A DNA stretch of 64,000 bases from Pseudomonas sp. MM223 (GTDB lineage: Bacteria; Pseudomonadota; Gammaproteobacteria; Pseudomonadales; Pseudomonadaceae). The position numbers and the translations under genes were made by a program. The notes beneath the pieces were generated by a model. That model saw only the letters and a program-made list of their open reading frames with translations, searched no databases and was not told the DNA's origin. The DNA lies in NCBI GenBank assembly GCA_947090765.1, contig OX352322.1:6441001-6505000 (forward strand), given 5' to 3'. Shown piece by piece: positions 43,206 to 53,019 of this stretch. Numbering within the stretch: the first letter of the stretch is position 1; every line of letters begins with the position of its first letter.

Positions 43206-44146
43206 GACTGAAGCATTGGGTTTGTTTGATGAATTTTCGTACGCTTTGAGGGCCTCTTCGCGGGTGAACCCACCTGGTCGGCTAATGCGGTCAACTGTAG
43301 GAGCGGCCTTGTGCCGCGAAAGGGCCGCGAAGCGGCCCCAGTGATTCAGCGCAGATGCACAAATTGCCGGGGCTGCTTCGCAGCCCTTTCGCGGCACAAG
43401 GCCGCTCCTACAAGGCCCTGTGCAGACTTCAAGAAATGCACAGCGGGCTTGCCCGCGGAGATCAGGCGGACGCCGCCTTCTTTGATTCCCCTACAACAGA
43501 GCAGCTTCCACACGGCTCGTAGGATAATTCCCAAGCTGCCCTGACTGAAGCATTGGGTTTGATTTGATGAATTTTCGTACGCTTTGAGGGCCTCTTCGCG
43601 CGTGAGCCCACCTGGTCGGCTAATGCGGTCAACTGTAGGAGCGGCCTTGTGCCGCGAAAGGGCCGCGAAGCGGCCCCAGTGATTCAGCGCAGATGCACAA
43701 ATTGCCGGGGCTGCTTCGCAGCCCTTTCGCGGCACAAGGCCGCTCCTACAAGGCCCTGTGCAGACTTCAAGAAATGCACAGCGGGCTTGCCCGCGGAGAT
43801 CAGGCGGACGCCGCCTTCTTCGATTCCCCTACAACAGAGCAGCTTCCACACGGCTCGTAGGATAATTCCCAAGCTACCCTGACTGAAGCATTGGGTTTGT
43901 TTGATGAATTTTCGTACGCTTTGAGGGCCTCTTCGCGGGTGAACCCACCTGGTCGGCTAATGCGTCAACTGTAGGAGCGGCCTTGTGCCGCGAAAGGGCC
44001 GCGAAGCGGCCCCAGTGATTCAGCGCAGATGCACAAATTGCCGGGGCTGCTTCGCAGCCCTTTCGCGGCACAAGGCCGCTCCTACAAGGCCCTGTGCAGA
44101 CTTCAAGAAATGCACAGCGGGCTTGCCCGCGCAGATCAGGCGGACG
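43206..44146. repeat. three tandem copies of a 338-bp unit, each with a REP pair
   Basis: Copies begin with GACTGAAGCATTGGGTTTG at 43206, 43543 and 43881 (periods 337 and 338). Each holds a degenerate half-REP (GAGGGCCTCTTCGCG), a full CGGCACAAGGCCG-family REP pair around a GTGATTCAGCGCAGATGCAC centre, and CAGACTTCAAGAAATGCACAG. Copies 1 and 2 end in a CCCTACAACAGAGCAGC to GGATAATTCCCAAGCT block; copy 3 instead runs into the 3' end of the spuH gene. Copies differ at only a few bases. No convincing gene lies within; the ORFs there are REP translations. Confidence 0.92.
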
Positions 44147-45029
44147 CAGCCACCTGCGCCGGGCGCTTGACCTGCGGCTGCGAGGCATTGGCCGCCGCGC
44201 CTTCTTCGATGGCCTGCTGAATCGCCTTGCGACGACGCTCTTCGCTGCGGCGGCTGAAGTACCAGACAAAGAAGGTCACCAGCGATACCGACAGCAGGAT
44301 CAGGCTGGCCACGGCGTTGATCTCTGGCTTCACGCCCAGGCGCACGGCCGAGAACACCTCCATCGGCAAGGTGGTCGAACCCGGGCCGGACACGAAGCTT
44401 GCCAGTACCAGGTCGTCCAGCGACAGCGCGAACGACATCATGCCGCCCGCCGCCAGCGATGGCGCAATCATCGGGATGGTGATCAGGAAGAACACCTTCC
44501 ACGGCTTGGCACCCAGGTCCATGGCCGCTTCCTCGATCGACAGGTCCAGCTCACGCAAGCGTGCCGACACCACTACCGCCACATACGCCGCACAGAACGT
44601 GGTGTGGGCAATCCAGATGGTGACGATACCGCGCTCCTGCGGCCAGCCGATCATCTGCGCCATGGCCACGAACAGCAGCAACAGCGACAGACCGGTGATC
44701 ACTTCAGGCATTACCAGCGGCGCGGTAACCAGGCCACCGAACAGCGTGCGGCCCTTGAACCGGGTGACCCGGGTCAGCACGAAGGCTGCCAGGGTACCCA
44801 GCGCCACTGCCGCCACCGCCGTGTAACAGGCGATTTCCAGCGAGCGCATCACCGAACCCATCAGCTGGGTGTTGTCGAGCAAGCCGACGTACCACTTGAT
44901 CGACCAGCCACCCCACACCGTCACCAGCTTGGAGGCGTTGAACGAGTAGATGACCAGGATCAGCATCGGCAGGTAGATGAATAGCAAGCCGAGCACCAGC
45001 ATCAGCTTGGAGAAACTGAAGCGTTTCAT
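44136..45029 (-). CDS. spuH: polyamine ABC transporter permease (PotI/SpuH)
   Basis: 297-residue inner-membrane permease with six helices and the EAA loop IEEAAMDLGAKPWKVFFLIT. FNASKLVTVWGGWSIKWY is typical of PotI-like subunits. It pairs with SpuG for spermidine/putrescine uptake and overlaps spuG by four bases. The last codons lie in copy 3 of the 338-bp repeat, and the Ala/Gln-rich tail (ANASQPQVKRPAQVAASA) may have been altered by repeat formation. Confidence 0.93.
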   Translation of the reverse strand: MKRFSFSKLMLVLGLLFIYLPMLILVIYSFNASKLVTVWGGWSIKWYVGLLDNTQLMGSVMRSLEIACYTAVAAVALGTLAAFVLTRVTRFKGRTLFGGLVTAPLVMPEVITGLSLLLLFVAMAQMIGWPQERGIVTIWIAHTTFCAAYVAVVVSARLRELDLSIEEAAMDLGAKPWKVFFLITIPMIAPSLAAGGMMSFALSLDDLVLASFVSGPGSTTLPMEVFSAVRLGVKPEINAVASLILLSVSLVTFFVWYFSRRSEERRRKAIQQAIEEGAAANASQPQVKRPAQVAASA

Positions 45030-45946
45030 GCGCGGCCCTCCATTTCTTTGGCCTGGCTGCGGTTGAACAGCAGGATCGGCACAATCAGGATCGCCAGCAT
45101 CACTACCGCAAGCGCAGAGGCTACCGGCCAGTCACGGTTGTTGAAGAACTCTTGCCACAGCACCTTACCGATCATCAGGGTTTCCGGGCCGCCAAGCAGT
45201 TCAGGGATCACGAACTCACCCACCACCGGGATGAACACCAGCATGCAGCCGGCAATGATGCCGTTTTTCGACAGCGGTACGGTGATCTTCCAGAAGCTGT
45301 TGAAGGTGCTCGAACCTAGGTCAGAAGCGGCCTCCAGCAACGAAGGGTCATGCTTCACCAGGTTGGCGAACAGCGGCAGGATCATGAACGGCAAGTACGA
45401 ATAGACCACGCCGATGTACACCGCCAGGTTGGTGTTGAGGATCTGCAGTGGCTGGTCGATCAACCCGGTCCACAACAGGAAGCCGTTGAGCAGGCCGTTG
45501 TTGCTGAGAATGCCCATCCAGGCATAGACGCGGATCAGGATCGCGGTCCAGGTCGGCATCATGATCAGCAGCAGCAGGACAGTCTGGGTTTCCTTCTTGG
45601 CATTGGCGATGGCATAGGCCATCGGGAAGCCGATCAGCAGGCACAGCAGGGTGCTGAAGAACGCCATCTTCAGCGAGCCCAGGTATGCCGAGAGGTACAG
45701 CTCATCCTCGGTCAACAACCCATAGTTGGCCAGATTGAGCACCAACTGGATCTTGTCTTCGACGTAGCTGTAGATCTCGGTATACGGCGGGATCGCCACG
45801 TCGGCTTCGGCGAAGCTGATTTTCAGCACGATGAAGAACGGCAGCATGAAGAACAGGAACAGCCAGATGAACGGCACGCCGATCACCACGTGCCGCCCCT
45901 TCGGGGTCAGGCGCTGGAAGGCTCGCTTGAGCTTGCGCAGTTTCAT
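45026..45946 (-). CDS. spuG: polyamine ABC transporter permease (PotH/SpuG)
   Basis: 306-residue permease with six helices. VIGVPFIWLFLFFMLPFFIV is helix 1 and LLEAASDLGSSTFNSFWKIT is the EAA loop. The ATG at 45946 (MKLRKLKRAFQRL) overlaps the spuF stop by four bases, so the frame extension to 45982 is not used. Confidence 0.94.
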   Translation of the reverse strand: MKLRKLKRAFQRLTPKGRHVVIGVPFIWLFLFFMLPFFIVLKISFAEADVAIPPYTEIYSYVEDKIQLVLNLANYGLLTEDELYLSAYLGSLKMAFFSTLLCLLIGFPMAYAIANAKKETQTVLLLLIMMPTWTAILIRVYAWMGILSNNGLLNGFLLWTGLIDQPLQILNTNLAVYIGVVYSYLPFMILPLFANLVKHDPSLLEAASDLGSSTFNSFWKITVPLSKNGIIAGCMLVFIPVVGEFVIPELLGGPETLMIGKVLWQEFFNNRDWPVASALAVVMLAILIVPILLFNRSQAKEMEGRA

Positions 45947-47085
45947 GACCGCAGTACCACGCCGCTGTCGTCTTCCCACCACACGTACACTTCATCGCCC
46001 CAGGTAGGGCGGGTGCCCTGGCGCTCGGCGTTGGCGACGAACGACTGGACCACCTTGCCGCTCGGCAGCTCCACGTAGAACACCGAGTGGCCGCCCAGGT
46101 AGGCGATGTCGTGCACCTTGCCGCGCGACCAGTTGTGCTCGCAGGTCGGCTGCTGGGTAGTGACCAGCATCTTCTCCGGGCGCAGGGCGTAGGTGATGTG
46201 CTTGTCTTCGACCGAGGTGGTGATGCCGTGGCCCACGTAAATCTTGCGCTCCAGCTCCGGGCTGGCAATGATCGCGTAGCCTTCGGCGTCGTCGACCACT
46301 TCACCTTCGAACAGGTTGACGTTGCCGATGAACTCGCACACCAGGCGGCTGGTCGGCGTTTCGTAGATATCCACAGGCGAGCCAATCTGGGCGATCCAGC
46401 CCAGGTGCATGATGGCGATGCGCTGGGCCATGGTCATGGCTTCTTCCTGGTCGTGGGTCACCATCACGCAGGTCACGCCCACGCGTTCGATGATCTCCAC
46501 CAGTTCCAGCTGCATCTGCGAACGCAGTTTCTTGTCCAGAGCACCCATCGGCTCGTCGAGCAGCAGCAGCTTGGGGCGCTTGGCCAGCGAACGGGCCAGG
46601 GCCACGCGCTGACGCTGGCCACCGGACAGCTGGTGCGGCTTGCGCTTGGCGTACTGGGTCATGTGCACCAGCTTGAGCATCTCGGCCACGCGGGCGTCGA
46701 TGTCGGCCTTGGGCAGCTTGTCCTGCTGCAGGCCGAAGGCGATGTTCTGCGCCACGGTCATGTGCGGGAACAGCGCGTAGGACTGGAACATCATGTTGAT
46801 CGGCCGCTCGTAGGGCGGCATGTCGGTGATGTCGACGCCGTCAAGCAGGATTCGCCCTTCGGTAGGGCGCTCGAAGCCGGCCAGCATGCGCAGCAGGGTC
46901 GATTTGCCGGAACCGGAGCCACCCAGCAGGGCGAAGATCTCGCCCTTGCGGATTTCCAGTGACACATCGTCTACGGCGATGGTTTCGTCGAACTTCTTTG
47001 TGACCCGGTCGATTTTGACCAGCACCTGCTTGGGTTGCTGGCCACCCTCGAGGGCTTTTTTATAGGCACCGGAGGCAACTGCCAT
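45943..47085 (-). CDS. spuF: polyamine ABC transporter ATP-binding protein (PotG/SpuF)
   Basis: 380-residue ATPase. Walker A GGSGSGKST, signature [15 protein letters not shown], Walker B KLLLLDEPMGALD and H-loop [11 protein letters not shown] are all present, followed by a C-terminal TOBE domain. The ATG at 47085 (MAVASGAYKKALEGG) is chosen over 47103. It energises uptake through SpuG/SpuH. Confidence 0.95.
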   Translation of the reverse strand: MAVASGAYKKALEGGQQPKQVLVKIDRVTKKFDETIAVDDVSLEIRKGEIFALLGGSGSGKSTLLRMLAGFERPTEGRILLDGVDITDMPPYERPINMMFQSYALFPHMTVAQNIAFGLQQDKLPKADIDARVAEMLKLVHMTQYAKRKPHQLSGGQRQRVALARSLAKRPKLLLLDEPMGALDKKLRSQMQLELVEIIERVGVTCVMVTHDQEEAMTMAQRIAIMHLGWIAQIGSPVDIYETPTSRLVCEFIGNVNLFEGEVVDDAEGYAIIASPELERKIYVGHGITTSVEDKHITYALRPEKMLVTTQQPTCEHNWSRGKVHDIAYLGGHSVFYVELPSGKVVQSFVANAERQGTRPTWGDEVYVWWEDDSGVVLRS

Positions 47086-47156
47086 GAGTGAAACTCCCAA
47101 CAAGATTTTTGTGCCCGCGCGGCCTGTTCTACAGGTGCGCTGCGGGTCTGGATTTG

Positions 47157-48320
<1,164 letters not shown>

Positions 48321-48372
48321 TTACCTTCGCAGCTTCGATGCCGCAATCATCAATTGCCTTTCACTGGCTCTA

Positions 48373-48390
48373 GGCCGGGAATGCCCGGCC
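48373..48390. other. intercistronic hairpin between spuD and spuE
   Basis: Perfect seven-base-pair stem GGCCGGG / CCCGGCC with loop AATG, 20 bases beyond the spuD stop, no T run. It is likely to stabilise the spuD message or reduce read-through to spuE. Confidence 0.7.
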
Positions 48391-48409
48391 CAGAGATGTC
48401 GCATGGGGC

Positions 48410-49507
48410 TTACTTGCCCGATTTGATCTTGGTCCAGCTGCGGGTGATCACACGCTGCACAGAAGCGTCAGGCGCAGCGATCGCGTACAGCTGCTTCTTC
48501 ACTTCGGCAGGCGGGTAGATGCTCGGGTCACCGCTGATGTCTTTGTCCACGAGCGCAGTGGCAGCCTCGTTGCCGTTCGGGAAGCGCACGGCGTTGGTGA
48601 TTTCAGCCATGATTTCCGGCTGCATCAGGAAGTTCATGAACTGATAGGCAGCGTCTTTGTGCTCGGCATCTTTCGGGATGGCAACCATGTCATAGAAGGT
48701 ACCGGCACCTTCTTTCGGAATGACGTAGTCCACTTTGACCTTGTCGCCAGCTTCGTGGGCGCGGGCCTTGGACTGCTCCAGGTCACCCGAGTAACCGACG
48801 GCCACACAGATGTTGCCGTTGGCCATGTCGCCGATGTACTTGGACGAGTGGAAGTAGGTGATCGAAGGACGGATCTTGAGGAACAGGTCTTCGGCGGCCT
48901 TCAGGTCTTCTTTCTTGGTGCTGTCGCTCGGCAGGCCCAGGTAGTGCAGCGCGGCCGGGATCATTTCGGTCGGTGCATCCAGGAAGCTCACACCGCAGCT
49001 TTTGAGCTTGGCGATGTTCTCAGGCTTGAACACGGCGTCCCACGAGTCGATGTGGTCGACACCCAGCGCGGCCTTGACCTTCTCCGGGTTGTAGCCGATG
49101 CCGATTGAACCCCACATGTACGGGAAGGCGTGCTTGTTGTCCTTGTCGCTGGCATCGCCAACGGCTTTGAGCAGGTCCGGGTCGAGGTTTTTCCAGTTCG
49201 GCAGCTTGGAACGGTCCAGTTCCTCGTACACACCGGCCTTGATCTGCTTGGCCAGGAAGTTGTTGGACGGCACGACGATGTCATAGCCCGACTTGCCTGC
49301 CAGCAGCTTGGCTTCGAGGGTTTCGTTGCTGTCGAAGACGTCGTACTTGACCTTGATACCGGTCTGCTTCTCGAACTTGGCGATGGTGTCTGGCGCGATG
49401 TAGTCCGACCAGTTGTAGACGTTCAACACCTTGTCGTCAGCCTGTGCAGCAGTAGCCATGGCACCCATCAGGGCTGCGGCCAGCAACGTCTTGCCCATTT
49501 TCTTCAT
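48410..49507 (-). CDS. spuD: putrescine-binding protein (SpuD/PotF)
   Basis: 365-residue periplasmic binding protein with a signal peptide ([17 protein letters not shown]). [21 protein letters not shown] and [19 protein letters not shown] define the family; the acidic and aromatic residues of the polyamine pocket ([16 protein letters not shown]) are present. It is a paralogue of the next gene, spuE. In P. aeruginosa this position encodes the putrescine binder. Hairpins on both sides suggest differential message stability. Confidence 0.92.
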   Translation of the reverse strand: MKKMGKTLLAAALMGAMATAAQADDKVLNVYNWSDYIAPDTIAKFEKQTGIKVKYDVFDSNETLEAKLLAGKSGYDIVVPSNNFLAKQIKAGVYEELDRSKLPNWKNLDPDLLKAVGDASDKDNKHAFPYMWGSIGIGYNPEKVKAALGVDHIDSWDAVFKPENIAKLKSCGVSFLDAPTEMIPAALHYLGLPSDSTKKEDLKAAEDLFLKIRPSITYFHSSKYIGDMANGNICVAVGYSGDLEQSKARAHEAGDKVKVDYVIPKEGAGTFYDMVAIPKDAEHKDAAYQFMNFLMQPEIMAEITNAVRFPNGNEAATALVDKDISGDPSIYPPAEVKKQLYAIAAPDASVQRVITRSWTKIKSGK

Positions 49508-49604
49508 GCGTCATGCTCCAGAATTTTTATTTAGCCATCTGTTCAGCAGCCAGGACCTACGGTGCAGAGCGCGCGGCGACTGAAACAGTCGCTAGTCTGG
49601 CAAG

Positions 49605-49642
49605 TTACAAGGCTCTGTTTCAAGGAGAGCAGAACCTTGTAA
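49605..49642. other. intercistronic hairpin between spuC and spuD
   Basis: Stem TTACAAGG / CCTTGTAA extended by CTCTG against CAGAA, with an AAGGAG-containing loop. It has no T run and lies in the 169-base gap before spuD, so it may be a processing or stability element that raises spuD output. Confidence 0.6.
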
Positions 49643-49676
49643 CGACTTAATGTCACATCGCTAGCCTAGCAGGTGA

Positions 49677-51038
49677 TCAGTTGATCGCCTCCAGGGTCAG
49701 GTCGAGGCATTTGCGTGCCTTTTCCACCAGTTCGTCGATCTCGGCATGGCTGATTACCAGCGGCGGCGCAATGATCATGGTGTCACCCACCGCCCGCATG
49801 ATCAGGCCGTTTTCGAAACAGAAGGTGCGGCAGATCATGCCCACGCCCTTGCCTTCGTAACGGCTGCGCGTGGCTTTGTCCTGGACCAGTTCGATCGCGC
49901 CAAGCATACCCAGGCCGCGTACTTCACCCACCAGCGGGTGGTCCTGCAGCTCACGCAAACGCTTTTGCAAATACGGTGCCGCTTCGGTGCGCGCCTTCTC
50001 GACAATTTTCTCGTCGCGCAGGATGCGCAGGTTTTCCAGGCCCACCGCGGCCGCCACCGGGTGGCCGGAGTAGGTGAAACCGTGGTTGAAGTCACCGCCT
50101 TCGCTGATCACCTTGGCCACTTTGTCACGCACGATCACACCGCCCATGGGGATGTAACCGGAGGTCAGGCCTTTGGCGATGGTCATCAGGTCGGGCTTGA
50201 GGTCGTAGTAGTCAGAGCCGAACCACTCGCCGGTACGGCCGAAACCACAGATGACTTCGTCGGCAACGAACAGGATGTCGTACTTGGCGAGAATCTCCTT
50301 CACCTTCGGCCAGTAGGTTTCTGGCGGGATGATCACGCCGCCTGCGCCCTGGATAGGCTCGGCGATAAAGGCGGCGACGTTGTCTTCGCCGACTTCGAGG
50401 ATTTTCTTCTCCAGCTGCTCGGCCGCCCATACACCGAATGCTTCCGGGGTCATGTCGCCGCCTTCGCCGAACCAGTACGGCTGCGGGATGTGCACGATGC
50501 CCGGGATCGGCAAGCCGCCCTGCTCGTGCATGCCGCTCATGCCGCCCAGGCAAGCACCGGCAAAGGTGGAGCCATGGTAGCCGTTGATACGGCCGATGAT
50601 GGTCTGCTTGTGCGGCTTGCCCTTCAGCGCCCAGTAGTGGCGCACCATGCGCAGCACAGTGTCGTTGCCTTCGGAGCCGGAGCCGGTGAAGAACACATGG
50701 GTCATGCCTTCGGGCGCCACGTCGGTGATCGCCTTGGCCAGCTCCAGCGCAGGCGGGTGGGCAGTCTGGAAGAACAGGTTGTAGTAAGGCAGCTCGCGCA
50801 TCTGCTTTTCTGCCGCCTGCACCAGCTCTTCACGGCCGTAACCAACCGCCACGCACCACAGGCCCGCCATGCCGTCGAGGATCTTGTGCCCCTCGCTGTC
50901 CCACAAATGCACCCCTTGGGCCTTGGTGATGATGCGTGGCCCCTTCTCTTTCAGCTGCTTGTAGTCACTGAAAGGTGCGAGATGGTGCTCCCCGCTCAGG
51001 GTTTGCCATTCACGGGTTTGCGGGTTGTTGGTGCTCAT
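49677..51038 (-). CDS. spuC: putrescine/polyamine-pyruvate aminotransferase SpuC
   Basis: 453-residue class III PLP aminotransferase that moves the amino group of putrescine (or other polyamines) to pyruvate. The PLP lysine is in IAKGLTSGYIPMGG; other motifs are GSGSEGNDTVLRMVRHYW (phosphate contact) and FVADEVICGFGRTG (Asp to the PLP ring). The start ATG at 51038 (MSTNNPQTREWQTL) has GGAGAAGC upstream. It lies 48 bases after spuB. Confidence 0.95.
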   Translation of the reverse strand: MSTNNPQTREWQTLSGEHHLAPFSDYKQLKEKGPRIITKAQGVHLWDSEGHKILDGMAGLWCVAVGYGREELVQAAEKQMRELPYYNLFFQTAHPPALELAKAITDVAPEGMTHVFFTGSGSEGNDTVLRMVRHYWALKGKPHKQTIIGRINGYHGSTFAGACLGGMSGMHEQGGLPIPGIVHIPQPYWFGEGGDMTPEAFGVWAAEQLEKKILEVGEDNVAAFIAEPIQGAGGVIIPPETYWPKVKEILAKYDILFVADEVICGFGRTGEWFGSDYYDLKPDLMTIAKGLTSGYIPMGGVIVRDKVAKVISEGGDFNHGFTYSGHPVAAAVGLENLRILRDEKIVEKARTEAAPYLQKRLRELQDHPLVGEVRGLGMLGAIELVQDKATRSRYEGKGVGMICRTFCFENGLIMRAVGDTMIIAPPLVISHAEIDELVEKARKCLDLTLEAIN

Positions 51039-51086
51039 GTGCTTCTCCGTTGTTCGACAGCCGCGCTCCAGCGGCACCAGGGTTAA

Positions 51087-52445
51087 TCAGACAGCGAACA
51101 GCAGGAACTCTCGCTCCCAGGAACTGATGACGCGCTTGAAGTTTTCGTGCTCGGCGCGCTTGGTGGCGACATATCCGGTAATGAATTTTTTGCCCAGGTA
51201 CTGCACCAGCGCACGGCTGTTTTCCATGCGTTCCAGGGCGTCTTCGATGGTCAGCGGCAGGCGCAGGTTGCGCCGCTCGTAGCCACGGCCTTGCACCGGC
51301 GCGCTGGCCTGAATGCCTTCGACCATGCCGATGTAGCCACACAGCAGGCTGGCGGCGATGGCCAGGTACGGGTTGGCGTCGGCGCCCGGCAGGCGGTTCT
51401 CTACCCGGCGGCTTTGCGGGCCGGCATCCGGTACGCGCAGGCCGACGGTGCGGTTTTCTTCGCCCCACTCCACGTTCACCGGCGCCGATGTGTCGGGCAG
51501 GAAGCGGCGGAACGAGTTGACGTTGGGGGCAAACAGCGGCAGCGCTTCGGGGATGAACTTCTGCAGGCCACCAATGTGGTTGAGGAACAGCTCGCTCATG
51601 CTGCCGTCTTCGTTGCTGAAGATGTTCTTGCCGGTGGTCACGTCGACCACGCTCTGGTGCAGGTGCATGGCACTGCCTGGCTCACCGGTCATCGGCTTGG
51701 CCATGAAGGTGGCGGCCACGTTGTGCTTGAGCGCGGCCTCGCGCATGGTGCGCTTGAACACCAGGATCTGGTCGGCCAGGTGCAGGGCGTCGCCGTGACG
51801 GAAGTTGATTTCCATCTGCGCCGTGCCGTCTTCGTGGATCAGCGTGTCCAGGTCCAGCTGCTGCAGTTCGCACCAGTCGTAGACATCTTCGAACAGCGGG
51901 TCGAATTCGTTGGCGGCTTCGATCGAGAACGACTGGCGGCCGGTTTCCGGGCGGCCAGAACGGCCTACCGGGGGCTGCAACGGGAAGTCCGGGTCTTCGC
52001 TGCGCTTGGTCAGGTAGAACTCCATCTCGGGCGCGACAATTGGCTGCCAGCCCTTGTCGGCGTAGAGCTTGAGGACTTTCTTCAAGACGTTGCGTGGCGA
52101 CAGTTCGACCGGGTTGCCCTTCTTGTCGTAGGTGTCGTGAATCACCTGCGCCGTCGGCTCGATGGCCCACGGTACAAGGAACACGGCGTTCTCGTCAGGG
52201 CGGCAGATCATGTCGATGTCGGCCGGGTCGAGCAGTTCGTAATAGATGTCGTCGTCGACGTAGTCGCCGGTCACGGTCTGCAGCAGCACGCTCTCGGGCA
52301 GGCGCATGCCTTTTTCGGCGATGAATTTGTTGGTGGGCGAAATCTTGCCGCGCGTGATGCCGGTCAGGTCACTGATCATGCATTCGACTTCGGTGATCTT
52401 GTGCTCTTTCAACCAATCGGTGAGCTGGTCGAGGTTGTTACTCAT
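51087..52445 (-). CDS. spuB: gamma-glutamylpolyamine synthetase, GS family (SpuB)
   Basis: 452-residue glutamine-synthetase-like enzyme that ligates glutamate to a polyamine using ATP. EMEFYLTKRS, EINFRHGDALHLADQ and GSAMHLHQSVVD supply the metal- and ATP-binding residues, and NPYLAIAASLLCGYIG the C-terminal family pattern. It is closest in plan to PuuA/SpuB rather than GlnA: it is shorter and lacks the adenylylation tyrosine segment. It heads spuB-C-D-E-F-G-H and is divergent from a second such gene. Confidence 0.93.
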   Translation of the reverse strand: MSNNLDQLTDWLKEHKITEVECMISDLTGITRGKISPTNKFIAEKGMRLPESVLLQTVTGDYVDDDIYYELLDPADIDMICRPDENAVFLVPWAIEPTAQVIHDTYDKKGNPVELSPRNVLKKVLKLYADKGWQPIVAPEMEFYLTKRSEDPDFPLQPPVGRSGRPETGRQSFSIEAANEFDPLFEDVYDWCELQQLDLDTLIHEDGTAQMEINFRHGDALHLADQILVFKRTMREAALKHNVAATFMAKPMTGEPGSAMHLHQSVVDVTTGKNIFSNEDGSMSELFLNHIGGLQKFIPEALPLFAPNVNSFRRFLPDTSAPVNVEWGEENRTVGLRVPDAGPQSRRVENRLPGADANPYLAIAASLLCGYIGMVEGIQASAPVQGRGYERRNLRLPLTIEDALERMENSRALVQYLGKKFITGYVATKRAEHENFKRVISSWEREFLLFAV

Positions 52446-53019
52446 AAATACCTCAGGAGGTAAGGTGGGCCGCGCATTGATTCTGGATGGAGTAGATTGC
52501 TAAAGCAAAAACCCCCGCGCAGCGCCGCAGTGGATACACTGAAAACAGGTGTGTCCGTAATGAGTTCGAAGGGCAGGAAGACGAAGCGAAGGGCGGCAAG
52601 CCGCTACGAGGGCGGGCCCGGGAACGCCAAACGTCAATTATTGCGGCCAGGGCGACCACGCCATTGACGAAGCTTGCAAAAACGACAGAGGTACCCGTTG
52701 GCACTGCGCAGGCAGTGCTTTCAGGTCGCGGCAAGCGGACCATGTGACCCTCGTATTATTGTGTTCTGGGTTGTGACCGAGCTTAGCCTTGTTCATTTTT
52801 TTACACAACACCCGCGTAAAAAATAAAAGACGGTACGCTTGAGATAGCCCTTCACAGGTGAAATAGCGGATAATGGCATGCCCCGATATGCAGCAAATCT
52901 GCCGTAGATGTGCCATTTCAGGGCATCATTGGGTTGGCTTGACATCAGTATGGCTTTTCGATTGACTGGTCCTGCAAGCCCCCCTTGATTGATATTTTTA
53001 ACAACAAAGGTGTTGCATC
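52446..53019. promoter_or_regulatory. 574-base divergent control region between spuB and spuI
   Basis: No convincing gene. It contains a perfect hairpin GCACTGC-GCAG-GCAGTGC at 52701-52718 followed by TTTC, an AT-rich stretch around 52780-52830 that probably holds the divergent promoters, and TTGACA near 52939 on the spuI side. In P. aeruginosa spuA lies in this position, but no glutamine-amidotransferase-like frame is present here. Confidence 0.55.

Noticed and set aside
43206-44146. Possible CRISPR array
   Set aside because: The unit is 338 bases long with no short direct repeats and variable spacers, and no cas gene is nearby.
43311-44170. Repeated small frames beginning MPRKGREAAP or containing CFAALSRHKAAPTR
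   Set aside because: These are translations of REP palindromes; the same peptide appears at many unrelated REPs in both strands.
52638-52916. 92-residue frame in the spuB-spuI gap
   Set aside because: No ribosome-binding site, no recognisable domain, and the codon pattern is unlike the neighbours.
52880-52960. Sigma-54 promoter before spuI (TGGCATGCCCCGATATGCA)
   Set aside because: The GG and GC elements are separated by 13 bases instead of 10, so spacing is wrong.
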